From: a virus
Length of the DNA: 25,880 nt
Reading direction: 5' to 3' (one strand)
IMG/VR virus record: IMGVR_UViG_3300025438_000122
Coordinates: 1-25,880 of that record
Position numbers and translations under genes: made by a program. The notes under the pieces were generated by a model. It did no database searches, was not told where the DNA came from, and was given only the letters and a program-made list of their open reading frames with translations. Shown one piece after another: positions 1 to 7,406 of the stretch. How positions within the stretch are numbered: position 1 is the stretch's first letter; every line of letters starts with the position of its first letter.

Positions 1-1224
1 TGCAAGGCTCCAGTAGTCACTTTCAAAAACCCAATTACTGGTTAAGCTCCAATTTCTAGTTTCATAATTTTGCGAATCTGTTAGCCCTCTTTCCTGTGTG
101 TTGTACTGAAATTTCTGGTTATCTCCAGTTGTACCCTCACCATCTGTTTCAGCATAGTTTCCCCTTACCTTTCTATATTGCTTTTTTGATACATTTACTT
201 GGGTGCTGCTCCTCATGTTAAAATCGAAATAGTCATAACCCCCTCGAGTGTTTAACCACATTATAGTAGCAGTTTCAAACTTTCCACTATAAACACCACC
301 ACAGCATTGGAAATCCCAAACAAAGTGATATTCAACAGACCTCTGTAACCCACCCGAATCTGTAAGGTAAATCTTGTAATAATCTAAGAGGCTCCCTAAA
401 GTATTTGGTTGGTCTGCTGGTGTGATGTGGTTGTCTAAAAACTCAATATTTGCTGGGCCGCATGGTATTACATTAATCTTTTTTTCTGGAGTATTAAAAC
501 CACTTGTTTGAGTAACTGGAAAAGTATGTGTTAAAACAGTTCCATCTTTTTTTACAGCTTCATAGACTATATTTTCCCAGTCATTACCATTCAAAGTTCC
601 GTTATCATTCGTAACCTCCAAAGTCCTCCAGCTCTTGGAATTTACTCTTTCGATAATTCTATTGAAGGGTGATAGGTTGGAGAAGGGTGCGCAATCTGCC
701 ACCTTATTTCTCACTCTATCACTTAGCATAGCATCGGCTAAACTAGCGTTGTGGAATAAACCCGTTGTATCGTCTGCGTAGTTTTGGTATGGAGGTAAAG
801 AGGCCAGCCAAAGAAACCCCTTTCTGCTGGCTAAGTCTGGATAAATTACTGGAGCCTCTGTAGCTGAGGGTGCATAACTTTCACCTATTTTTATCTCATA
901 ATTAATTTGTGCTTTCCCTGTGCTTATTTGTTCAAAGTTTGTTGGTGAATCTTCTCCAGGCTGAAAACCATAAGCTACATTGTCACCATTCACACAGAAA
1001 ATCTCAGGGCTTAATTGATCTTGGCAAAGCTCCCTAAAGTTAAAAACTCCAGCTTCCGCATTATTCTGAGAAATTAAAACCCTCCCTTTCAAAACAGAAT
1101 TAACGTAAACGTCAAAAACATACTTAAATTTAGGCTCGGTGGTGTTATTACTACTCACCACTATTATCAAATCCCTACCTATTGGCTCAAATTGGGAGGG
1201 CTGCTGTTCTATGGTTATCGCCAT
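1..1224 (-). CDS. Tail-associated structural protein, 3' end cut by the window
   Basis: An ATG at 1222-1224 (MAITIEQQPSQFEP) opens a frame with no stop down to base 1, so at least 408 residues are coded and the C-terminus lies outside. The visible part is beta-rich, with many aromatic, Asn and Gly residues, and has no signal peptide or membrane segment. A CC pair sits in the stretch FQCCGGVY. It begins 2 bases after the stop of the gp10-like gene and ends a run of tail genes, so a late tail or tail-tip role is likely. I do not recognise a family. The role is inferred from position and composition only. Confidence 0.7.
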   Translation of the reverse strand, partial: MAITIEQQPSQFEPIGRDLIIVVSSNNTTEPKFKYVFDVYVNSVLKGRVLISQNNAEAGVFNFRELCQDQLSPEIFCVNGDNVAYGFQPGEDSPTNFEQISTGKAQINYEIKIGESYAPSATEAPVIYPDLASRKGFLWLASLPPYQNYADDTTGLFHNASLADAMLSDRVRNKVADCAPFSNLSPFNRIIERVNSKSWRTLEVTNDNGTLNGNDWENIVYEAVKKDGTVLTHTFPVTQTSGFNTPEKKINVIPCGPANIEFLDNHITPADQPNTLGSLLDYYKIYLTDSGGLQRSVEYHFVWDFQCCGGVYSGKFETATIMWLNTRGGYDYFDFNMRSSTQVNVSKKQYRKVRGNYAETDGEGTTGDNQKFQYNTQERGLTDSQNYETRNWSLTSNWVFESDYWSLA

Positions 1225-1226
1225 TT

Positions 1227-1790
1227 TTAACTAAGTTTTATATTGTCTAATTTATCAAATGTAAAGTCCACATTAAACTCCACATCTTTAAGCCATTCAT
1301 TCTGCAAATCCTCTCCTAACTTATTATACTCCTCAATAAAAGCCTCAGTATAGAAGTGGGTGGCCTCTGTTCCATACTTACCAATCTTTCTAGCTATTAC
1401 ATAAGCCATGCTTTTAAGCCTTGCATCTGTCCTCTTTAACAGTTGTCCGTTTTTAAGGTTTCTGGGGTTTAGAGGTTTAATCCGTACCCACTTTAAAATG
1501 GCAGAAATAGGTGGCTGCTTTCCTGGTGGCCGCCCCTCTTCTACATACTCTAAATAATTACCTCCCACTCCTCCAGCTCCAAAGTCTAATGTAATTTTAT
1601 CACCTCTTTGGTTAAGGTCATAAAGTAGAGATTTGGAAAGCCTACCACTTGAATTAATCTTGGTCGAATAGCTGGCTCCTCTTGGACTTTTACGCCTCCT
1701 TTTTACAGCCAATAACTGTTTCGCTTTCTCCACTACTTTCTCAGAAAACTGCTCCAGCTCGGCAAAGGTGTTATTTGTTTCTGCGCTCAT
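1227..1790 (-). CDS. HK97 gp10-like neck/tail completion protein
   Basis: 187 residues. The N-terminal half has a helical stretch, a basic patch (KRRRKSPRG, about residues 30-38) and the signature SSGRLSKSLLYDL (about 47-59), which resembles the tGrLr.S motif of HK97 gp10 family proteins. Next comes a Gly-rich beta region and YLEYVEEGRPPGKQPP, also typical of that family (a Y.eyGt..... segment). Members sit between head connector and tail tube and help complete the neck or tail. The start codon overlaps the previous gene's stop as TAATG, implying translational coupling. The family call rests on motif and position, not on a search. Confidence 0.65.
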   Translation of the reverse strand: MSAETNNTFAELEQFSEKVVEKAKQLLAVKRRRKSPRGASYSTKINSSGRLSKSLLYDLNQRGDKITLDFGAGGVGGNYLEYVEEGRPPGKQPPISAILKWVRIKPLNPRNLKNGQLLKRTDARLKSMAYVIARKIGKYGTEATHFYTEAFIEEYNKLGEDLQNEWLKDVEFNVDFTFDKLDNIKLS

Positions 1791-2278
1791 TATCCACTTA
1801 CCAAATTAGTATCAATAGGAACCTTTTTTGGCTGGTCGCATGCATTAGACGAATAAGGAACCGTAATACTAAAAGAGGCTGTATAGCCACAAAGCACATT
1901 TTTATACTCCTCAATAAATGGCTGGAATTGTAAAGGGTAACTCACTTCAAATAGTTCATCTCTTTTAAAAACTGTCAGTCCATGCCTTATCTCTGCATCC
2001 AAGTCTGTGAGGTTTCTAAGAGTGTCACTTAATAACTCCAATATCCTTTCCTCCTTATTCTCTTTCTGAAATAACAAGTCTGCACATACCACCTCTAGGT
2101 TGTAAGTTATTTGCCCCACCTCCACAGAAGCAAGACCAGGAATCACATGGACCAAAGGAAATAGAGTTTCCTTCTTTAAGTCCATCAAATCTATCTGGCC
2201 ATAATTAAAAGACTTCACGAAGTAGTGATCTGTATAGTACTCTTTGAGTAATTCGATAAGGTTTAAAAGTGTAATCAT
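1790..2278 (-). CDS. Probable tail terminator / tail completion protein
   Basis: 162 residues with a helix-strand layout: an N-terminal helix (LLNLIELLKEYYTDH), then alternating strands, with ITYNLEVVCADLL and ASFSITVPYSS as the most evident ones. This size and fold, placed next to a gp10-like gene, fit the tail terminator proteins that cap the tube (lambda gpU-like, gp37-like). The start codon overlaps the stop of the -1 frame of the tail chaperone as TAATG, and its own stop overlaps the next start the same way. The coupling across the -1 frame stop is itself evidence that this frame is translated. No diagnostic motif is visible, so the role is inferred. Confidence 0.55.
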   Translation of the reverse strand: MITLLNLIELLKEYYTDHYFVKSFNYGQIDLMDLKKETLFPLVHVIPGLASVEVGQITYNLEVVCADLLFQKENKEERILELLSDTLRNLTDLDAEIRHGLTVFKRDELFEVSYPLQFQPFIEEYKNVLCGYTASFSITVPYSSNACDQPKKVPIDTNLVSG

Positions 2279-2547
2279 TAGCCTCTATTTCTTTGGGTTC
2301 GTACTGCTTCTGCGTTCTTATCCTTTAGCCAGGATAAGTATGTTAGGCTTTCATAAATTGGTTTTTTGGTTATCTCCTCAATATCCAAAAACCTATCATT
2401 GCTCATTACTCCGAGGGTGTTATACCACCCATATTTTTCAGCTACCGAGTTGTGTAAGGTTTCGCCTTCTCTTTCGTTTTCCTCCTCCTCTCCTTTTCCT
2501 CCACTGTAAAGGTTTTCAAAGTCATTAATAAGTCCGTCCCTAAACGA
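2278..2547 (-). CDS. -1 frame extension of the tail assembly chaperone (T part of G/GT)
   Basis: Reading one base back at the T10 run (2547-2556) opens a frame of 89 codons ending in TAA at 2278-2280 without a break. Its protein runs SFRDGLINDFENLYSGG, an acidic linker of Glu residues, then VAEKYGWYNTLGVMSND and FLDIEEITKKPIYESL, and looks like folded protein. The 0-frame tail here is a monotonous Lys/Arg/Glu string. Joined to the first 175 residues it gives a 264-residue fusion. In lambda the equivalent GT extension recruits the tape measure and tube protein. An internal ATG at 2404-2406 could give a free 42-residue form. The alternative is a homopolymer sequencing error merging both frames; either way this stretch is coding. 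Confidence 0.75.
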   Translation of the reverse strand, partial: SFRDGLINDFENLYSGGKGEEEENEREGETLHNSVAEKYGWYNTLGVMSNDRFLDIEEITKKPIYESLTYLSWLKDKNAEAVRTQRNRG

Positions 2548-3071
2548 AAAAAAAAAGACTGAGCACCGATAACCTTATCCATTGGTAAATCTAAAAACCC
2601 CTCTGCATTTTCTTTAATGTGCTGGTCATTATATTCCTCTATGCTGTAAAGCTCCTTCTTTTGTTTCTCTATTGGCCTGAATAGAATACTCATTATTTTA
2701 TGGGCGTTCTGCCAATATCCTCCTTGCTTCATTAGCTCCTCATAATCTACCCACTCACCAGTGGATAGCTTACTAAGGTTAGGCACAAAGCCAAAATCTT
2801 TACCCTTGAAAGTGAACGTCTGCTGGAATTTAATCTCTGCGTTGTTGTCCTCTAATATCTTGACTACATCGGAATAAATACTGTTGAGATCCTTTAAGTT
2901 TAAGCTCCTCACGTCTTTGGTGGTCATACCACAGAACATTTCCACTACTACCATTTTTTCCTCCAGAGGCGAAGCATTACGACTTCTAGCTTTATGTAAG
3001 GTATAGGCTCTGAATTGCCCTAGAGTAATCTCACTCCACTTTGTTGGTATAGTTATCTCCTTTGTGTTCAT
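2442..3071 (-). CDS. Tail assembly chaperone, unshifted form (lambda G-like)
   Basis: 209 residues in the unshifted frame. The N-terminal part (ITIPTKWSEITLGQFRAY) matches a layout common in Bacteroidota phage chaperones: a short strand, W.eiTl.qf, then helices counting MFCGMTTKDVRSL. The body (residues 1-175) is well formed. After the FFF encoded by the T10 run, the last 34 residues become a charged low-complexity tail (EEKERRRKTKEKAK), which is what the losing frame of a programmed frameshift usually looks like. It sits between large terminase and tail terminator, whereas the tape measure is about 20 kb away, an unusual separation. The role is inferred from architecture and from the overlapping -1 frame. 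Confidence 0.7.
   Translation of the reverse strand: MNTKEITIPTKWSEITLGQFRAYTLHKARSRNASPLEEKMVVVEMFCGMTTKDVRSLNLKDLNSIYSDVVKILEDNNAEIKFQQTFTFKGKDFGFVPNLSKLSTGEWVDYEELMKQGGYWQNAHKIMSILFRPIEKQKKELYSIEEYNDQHIKENAEGFLDLPMDKVIGAQSFFFRLGTDLLMTLKTFTVEEKERRRKTKEKAKPYTTR
2547..2556 (-). promoter_or_regulatory. T10 slippery run for -1 frameshifting
   Basis: Ten consecutive T on the coding strand (ten A on the plus strand) read TCT TTT TTT TTT CGT in frame 0. Any U UUU UUU heptamer in it allows a tandem -1 slip. The -1 frame is open from here to 2278 and the 0 frame closes at 2442. Polymerase slippage on the same run would also give the fusion. I saw no obvious strong downstream hairpin, but a GA-rich, Shine-Dalgarno-like stretch lies about 60 bases downstream. 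Confidence 0.6.
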
Positions 3072-3112
3072 GTCTTATTAATTAGTATCAGTTAGTTTCT
3101 TTTTGTTCCTTA

Positions 3113-4273
3113 TTACATCACCTCATACTGTCCACTAAAAGGCTGCTGCAGCTTCATAATTAAACCGTAACGAATGGCATCTATACTATGGTTAAATTTA
3201 TCCAGTGGCTCGTTAAGTATCTTTTGGTTTTTGTCCTCCTTGTATTTGTAGTTCCTGAACTCCTTAATAATATCTGTACTGGAGGAAGTAACAAATAGCT
3301 TATAAGTTCTCATTAAATCAATCCCTATTCTTATACTATCTGGACCTTTTTTAGTGGGCTTAATATTAAAACCAGTTCGGTGTATTTCCTCTATGCTTTT
3401 AGGCTCTGCGCTGTCTGCAAATATCTCAGCAGCTCTTGTTATCTCTAATATTTTTAGTTCGGTGCTAATATCTTGGTTGGTCAATCCTGTGGTATAAATA
3501 AGCTGGTCAAAGTATAATTCCTCTCCTCTCCTATAAATCCTTACTAAACAAGTTGGGTCATTTGAATATCCAAAATCTAAGCCCATGCAGAGCTCTTTGG
3601 CGTTCTCTGGCACTTCATCTACTTGGCCCACATTATCAAAAACTAAGCTCCTAGATTTACCCCTCTCACCCAATCCATAAATGGCCCAGTAGTTACTATC
3701 TGTTTCCTTTAATCTTTCAATCTCTTGAACTACTGACTTAGGGAGGAATGGATTATCTAAGTATGTCGTTTTATAAAATGTGGCATCATCTCTGGTCATT
3801 ACCTTTTCATAAATCCAGTGGAACTCGTCTGAGGGGTTGTAGTCAATTATAATCTTACTCCTTGTTCTAAGTGATAACTGCACCCAACTTTCCAGATCTA
3901 TCTCATTGCACTCGTTTATAAATAGTATATCCCTTTTACGCCCTCTTACCTTTTGGGGTTGGTCTAGGCTTATAAACTCAACAAGGTTTCCGAATAAGAG
4001 ATAAGTTCCATCACTTTTGTTGTGGTGCTTCTCGGTGTAGTAGTTTTCCTTTTGTATTATCTCAAAGAAATCTCTCATGGCCGAGGCTTTCAAAGCTGGC
4101 AAAGTCCTTCTGCATATTGTGATAATGTGATTATTTCCTTTATTCTCCCAGCAGTAATCTATTAACACCTTAATAATTGAATAAGTCTTACCCGACCTTG
4201 TGCCTCCCTGGTTTATGGAAATCCTAGTTTGACAGTTTGAAACGTCATAATATGTTTTTGGTTGGCTAATCAA
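3113..4273 (-). CDS. terL: Terminase large subunit
   Basis: 386 residues, complete two-domain packaging motor. The ATPase part has Walker A GGTRSGKT (23-30), CRRT in the next strand (about 54-57), and Walker B ILFINE (116-121) with catalytic Glu121. The nuclease part has GLDFGYSND (231-239, Asp233), ADSAEPKSIEE (286-296, Asp287) and HSIDAIRYG (362-370, Asp365), the usual three acidic metal ligands of PBSX/Terminase_3-type proteins. It cuts concatemers and drives DNA into the prohead. The start is probably TTG at 4271-4273: no in-frame ATG precedes Walker A, and this TTG overlaps the stop of the VRR-NUC gene, so it would be coupled to it. Confidence 0.95.
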   Translation of the reverse strand: MISQPKTYYDVSNCQTRISINQGGTRSGKTYSIIKVLIDYCWENKGNNHIITICRRTLPALKASAMRDFFEIIQKENYYTEKHHNKSDGTYLLFGNLVEFISLDQPQKVRGRKRDILFINECNEIDLESWVQLSLRTRSKIIIDYNPSDEFHWIYEKVMTRDDATFYKTTYLDNPFLPKSVVQEIERLKETDSNYWAIYGLGERGKSRSLVFDNVGQVDEVPENAKELCMGLDFGYSNDPTCLVRIYRRGEELYFDQLIYTTGLTNQDISTELKILEITRAAEIFADSAEPKSIEEIHRTGFNIKPTKKGPDSIRIGIDLMRTYKLFVTSSSTDIIKEFRNYKYKEDKNQKILNEPLDKFNHSIDAIRYGLIMKLQQPFSGQYEVM

Positions 4274-4607
4274 AGTACTTGTCGATTGTTTCTTTGGCTT
4301 GGTCGAAACCAGTACACACCTCAGCTTTGTAACCTCTCTCTCTTAATTTAGAGATAACCTCTTTCTGGTGAATGGAGGCATAGTTTCCTTTTACTTTTAG
4401 CTCTATGGCCAATCCATGATATTCTCCTCTAGGCTCTAGGATTAGAAGATCGGGCCACCCCTTTTTATATCCAGCAGCTTTCATCTTTCTGGCTTGTGTT
4501 ATGCTTGTCCTTATCCCTCCAGGACTTCCATTAAATAGAATGTCCTTTACTTTCATTCGGAGGTAACCCACCACCGCCACTTGTAAACCTTGCTCGCTTT
4601 GTTTCAT
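4266..4607 (-). CDS. VRR-NUC domain nuclease
   Basis: 113 residues, a single stand-alone VRR-NUC domain (PD-(D/E)XK superfamily). Visible signatures are an N-terminal helix EQGLQVAVVGYLR, the substrate loop NGSPGGIRTS (about 26-35), GYKKGWPDLLIL (46-57) with the metal ligand Asp53, and GLAIELKVKG (65-74) with Glu69 and Lys71 as catalytic residues. Gln81 (ASIHQKEV) fits the conserved Q of the family. Small phage VRR-NUC proteins are thought to cut branched DNA before or during packaging, which fits its place directly upstream of large terminase and overlapping its start. It starts 1 base downstream of the ParB-like gene's stop. Confidence 0.9.
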   Translation of the reverse strand: MKQSEQGLQVAVVGYLRMKVKDILFNGSPGGIRTSITQARKMKAAGYKKGWPDLLILEPRGEYHGLAIELKVKGNYASIHQKEVISKLRERGYKAEVCTGFDQAKETIDKYFD

Positions 4608-5210
4608 TTACTTTGGTGAGTATGTTTTTAAGAGTTTATGTAGGATAGTTCCCACACACATACCTTGCTCCTTCCAGTAATTAATTAAGGTATTGGCCTC
4701 TTCATAATTACTTAATGGAAAGGCTATGGAAATAGTTTTGTGCGTTTCGTTTTCCTCCTCCTCTTCACCCTCAAATCCATCCAGTTCCACCTCCTCAAAA
4801 GGAAAACCTTTTAAGCCATACTCTTGAAGTTGTAAAGCATCCCAGTCGTTAGCTAAAATATCCCAGTCATGTTCTCCAAAGCTGATGTTATCTTTTATGA
4901 TAAACTCCCTACATTGCTCCTCGTAACTTGCTTCTTTAATTCCCTCCTCCCTTCTAGCTTTATTGTTTATCTCAGCGTGTTCTCTTGTAAAAACCTCTAT
5001 AGGAACCTCTTTCTTTTTTAACTCCATACAAGCCTTATACCTCATATTTCCTCCTAGAATCATATTATCTAAATCCACTTTTATTGGATTCATTAACATA
5101 AAAGCTGGAGATACTTTGACGGAATGTAAAAGGAGTTTATACTTCTCATTCTTTATCAATCTTGGATTGTCTGGGTTTGGTGTTATACTTCTTATCTTTA
5201 CTAATTCCAT
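4608..5210 (-). CDS. ParB/sulfiredoxin-like N-terminal domain protein
   Basis: 200 residues. The N-terminal 75 residues carry the ParB/Srx hallmarks: SITPNPDNPRLIKNEK (about 9-24) and ILGGNMRYKACMEL (about 51-64, the GG.mR..A box). The middle has EEQCREFIIKDNISFGEHDWD, often found after ParB-like domains in phage proteins that feed a methylase or terminase. It ends in an acidic stretch (EVELDGFEGEEEEENE, about 143-158) and a small C-terminal fold. No central ParB helix-turn-helix is evident, so this is not a partition protein. Phages often place such proteins beside terminase genes; function here is unknown, possibly DNA binding or nicking. Start and stop are coupled to both neighbours. Confidence 0.8.
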   Translation of the reverse strand: MELVKIRSITPNPDNPRLIKNEKYKLLLHSVKVSPAFMLMNPIKVDLDNMILGGNMRYKACMELKKKEVPIEVFTREHAEINNKARREEGIKEASYEEQCREFIIKDNISFGEHDWDILANDWDALQLQEYGLKGFPFEEVELDGFEGEEEEENETHKTISIAFPLSNYEEANTLINYWKEQGMCVGTILHKLLKTYSPK

Positions 5211-5650
5211 TAATCCTCTTCTTTTGGTTTCTGTTTATTCAATACCCAGCTTGGGGCCAGTAGCTCATTGCCTCCACTTGTTACATCTATCCTTTCAATT
5301 CCATAACCTCTTTCCCTCCCTCTATTATTCAGCTCGTACATGATCAAAGTATTGCTTCCTGGTTCCTTCTTCTGGATCCTACTGAGTAGCTCGTTTTCTA
5401 AGAAGTCTAATCTTAAATTCATTACCTCACTCACCTTCTTTGCAAAGTCTTTGTCCTCCTCTTTCCATCGGTAAAAGATAGTTCTGGAAATACCTACAGC
5501 CTTACAGGAGGTCGTGACTATGCCCATAGTTTTCTCCATAGCTTCGAGTACTGCACCCTTGGCAATTCGTGTTCTGTCTTGCTCCTCTTTTTTAAGGTGT
5601 GTACTATTGACAACTAATTCCTCACTCTTAACCTCTTCTTTGTCCTTCAT
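5210..5650 (-). CDS. terS: Terminase small subunit-like HTH protein
   Basis: 146 residues. After a Lys/Glu-rich N-terminus, residues about 33-65 hold a helix-turn-helix typical of small terminases: VLEAMEKTMGIVTTSCKAV, then GISRTIFYRWKEEDKDFA. A following helical oligomerisation region (MNLRLDFLENELLSRIQ) and a segment NTLIMYELNNRGRERGYG agree with the Terminase_2-like layout. It would bind the pac or cos site and load large terminase, which lies two genes downstream. The start of the ParB-like gene overlaps its stop as TAATG. The family call is strong on layout; the DNA site is not identifiable here. Confidence 0.8.
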   Translation of the reverse strand: MKDKEEVKSEELVVNSTHLKKEEQDRTRIAKGAVLEAMEKTMGIVTTSCKAVGISRTIFYRWKEEDKDFAKKVSEVMNLRLDFLENELLSRIQKKEPGSNTLIMYELNNRGRERGYGIERIDVTSGGNELLAPSWVLNKQKPKEED

Positions 5651-5660
5651 GTTTTACTAA

Positions 5661-6440
5661 TTAATTAAGGTATTGGTAAGGCTCATAGTCACTCACTAGA
5701 TTATCCATGGGCTCATAAAGCTCTAGGTTATCACAGAAAGGAATGTCTAAAGAATCTGGAATGTTTATGGTGGCTACTCCTATATTTGTCCTCTCATAAA
5801 CTTGACCGTTTAGGAATATTTTACAAGTCATTGTTTGAGCTCCATTGCATAAAGGCTGGAAGCTGTCAAACTCATTACACCCTCCATTATTTCCATAGGT
5901 GTACCAATCCATTTTAAGAGGGTTTAAGCTCACTAATGAATCTTGTACATTATAATCTAAGTCTGTATAAAACCATTGTACTGTGATGCCCTCTAAGGGC
6001 AAATAGAGATAAGGGTTACCGTTACACTTTACCCTATGGGTAGCATCCCAATCTAAACCACAGTTTACATCTTGTATTTTGTTATTCCATAAAGGGATTA
6101 CGTCTACAATATACTCAGCACCGAAGTTTATTAATAGCTCGTTAACATCTTCTAGGGTGTATGTGTTTCCATATCCTGAAAGTACTGTCTGAAAATCATT
6201 AACATCTACCTCTCCATTAAAGTCAAAATCAAACCTACAAGGCTGGTTACTGCTTTCTTTTAACAGTCTGGAAACCTCCTCAATGGGGATCTCTTGAATG
6301 TTATTTTTCACCAGTTCTTGGTGGAGGGTTTTGGCTGTTTCTGCATCAGTATTAAAAAGGAGTTTATTACATGATATAGCAATAAGGGCCACTAATGCAA
6401 TTAAAAACCAAATAACCGTAGGGTGGTTGTATTGTTTCAT
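5661..6440 (-). CDS. Putative lipoprotein with a dockerin-like calcium loop
   Basis: 259 residues. Residues 9-23 are a hydrophobic export signal followed by Cys24 (AIS-C), a plausible lipobox, so the mature protein would be membrane-anchored. Residues about 69-90 contain CRFDFDFNGEVDVNDF, which matches a type I dockerin/EF-hand calcium loop (D.D.NG.VD..D). The second half-repeat (YTLEDVNELLINFG) has lost its acidic ligands. The rest is a beta-rich domain with several Cys (CGLDW, RVKCNG, GGCNEF, PLCNGA, MTCKI). It is not a packaging protein although it precedes small terminase; surface alteration or superinfection exclusion is possible. It overlaps the gene upstream by 4 bases (ATGA). Confidence 0.7.
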   Translation of the reverse strand: MKQYNHPTVIWFLIALVALIAISCNKLLFNTDAETAKTLHQELVKNNIQEIPIEEVSRLLKESSNQPCRFDFDFNGEVDVNDFQTVLSGYGNTYTLEDVNELLINFGAEYIVDVIPLWNNKIQDVNCGLDWDATHRVKCNGNPYLYLPLEGITVQWFYTDLDYNVQDSLVSLNPLKMDWYTYGNNGGCNEFDSFQPLCNGAQTMTCKIFLNGQVYERTNIGVATINIPDSLDIPFCDNLELYEPMDNLVSDYEPYQYLN

Positions 6441-6742
6441 TTGTTTGTTTTAAGTTCTAGCTCTGTTCCTGTTATTGCAAAGTAGAAGTTCTGGAGTTGG
6501 TGGACATACTTTAGTTCAATGTCATTTCCATTGCATAAAAACCTATTTATTTCAATAAAAATAACATGGCCATTAATGGTGAAATATCCAGATTTTTTAT
6601 CGTACCCAAACTTCAATAGCCAATCTTCTGTTAGTGGGATGGGTTTATAATTATGTGCCAATCCTATACTAATATAATCAGCCTCAAAATAACCCATACT
6701 ATTAAAGACTAAGTTTCCAACCCTCAATTCTGTAGCTTTCAT
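6437..6742 (-). CDS. Conserved Bacteroidota phage protein of unknown function
   Basis: 101 residues. The N-terminal ELRVGNLVF, central PIPLTEDWLLKFGYD and C-terminal YVHQLQNFYFAITGTELEL match, from memory, a small protein found very often in Bacteroidota phages and prophages, always with the PIPLTEeWL.kFGf and YVHQLQNlYFAlTg.EL segments. No function is established to my knowledge. It has no signal peptide or membrane segment, so is probably cytoplasmic. It overlaps the lipoprotein gene by 4 bases and starts 6 bases after the exported-protein gene, so the three are co-transcribed. Confidence 0.75.
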   Translation of the reverse strand: MKATELRVGNLVFNSMGYFEADYISIGLAHNYKPIPLTEDWLLKFGYDKKSGYFTINGHVIFIEINRFLCNGNDIELKYVHQLQNFYFAITGTELELKTNK

Positions 6743-6748
6743 TTTGTT

Positions 6749-7258
6749 TTAATCTTCTAAGAGAGTGAATAGCTTATTATCTATAGCAGAAATTAACTGG
6801 ATAAAGTATCTAGGGTTTGTAATTTCGCTGGAGGTAATAGAATTGTGGTTATATCCATTGGTAACTCTAATAGTTTTTACTTCTAAGGTGGTGAGCTTTG
6901 TTAGCTGCTGAGGTGTAAGATTAAGATAGGCATTACCTTCACAGTTAAAGTCATTCCATGAGGCTAAATTTATCTTTGTACCGTCCTCAAATAGAATGAT
7001 TATTTTGTTATCCTCTACACAGTTTCCCAGCCCTATTAATTTGGCAGTAAGAAAACCAAACTTATCTCCTGTGAGATGTATGGTTAACTTGGCTCCTTTG
7101 CTCCTATCCTCATTTGCTACCACTAAATCATAAGAGGTCATGTAATAGGTTTTGTCCTCCATCGTGTCCTCCCAGTAATAAACATAGGCACTATCTGTTT
7201 GTGCTTGTACGTTTATAGCTCCTAAAGCTATGGCGATTATTAAAATTGTTTTTTTCAT
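6749..7258 (-). CDS. Exported protein of unknown function
   Basis: 169 residues with a clear signal peptide: MKKTILIIAIALGAINVQA followed by QTDS, with a type I cleavage site near residue 19-20. The mature part starts with a Tyr/Asp-rich beta region and later has VEDNKIIILFEDGTKINLAS, NDFNCEGNAYLNLTPQQL and TTLEVKTIRVTN, a layout I associate with host flavobacterial exported proteins rather than virion proteins. The leader AAAACAAACAAACATG is typical of the phylum. It is probably periplasmic and a cargo (moron) gene acting on the host; the function is unknown. Confidence 0.75.
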   Translation of the reverse strand: MKKTILIIAIALGAINVQAQTDSAYVYYWEDTMEDKTYYMTSYDLVVANEDRSKGAKLTIHLTGDKFGFLTAKLIGLGNCVEDNKIIILFEDGTKINLASWNDFNCEGNAYLNLTPQQLTKLTTLEVKTIRVTNGYNHNSITSSEITNPRYFIQLISAIDNKLFTLLED

Positions 7259-7286
7259 GTTTGTTTGTTTTTATATGATTATTAAT

Positions 7287-7406
7287 TTATGTCTTATTTC
7301 CGTTCGTAAAGAACCAGCCAAAGGATTCATTAAAGAACTCCTCAAAGTTCCTCCATGACCTTCTTATGGGTATTAGGAGGCGTGTTATGTATTGTCTAGT
7401 TCTCAT
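7287..7406 (-). CDS. Possible 39-residue protein
   Basis: A short frame starts at ATG 7404-7406, overlapping the end of the cysteine-rich gene by 11 bases, and stops with TAA at 7287-7289. The protein is Arg- and aromatic-rich (MRTRQYITRLLIPIRRSW, then NFEEFFNESFGWFF), possibly an amphipathic membrane-associated peptide. The overlap resembles the coupling used elsewhere here and it fills an otherwise empty 137-base gap, but nothing else supports it. Confidence 0.45.
   Translation of the reverse strand: MRTRQYITRLLIPIRRSWRNFEEFFNESFGWFFTNGNKT

Noticed and set aside
2244-2528. Plus-strand open frame opposite the tail chaperone.
   Set aside because: It is the shadow of two real minus-strand frames, with Ser/Leu/Cys-rich composition and no leader.
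4608-5210. Plasmid partition ParB.
   Set aside because: Only the N-terminal ParB/Srx domain is present, no ParA is nearby, and the gene is locked between terminase genes.
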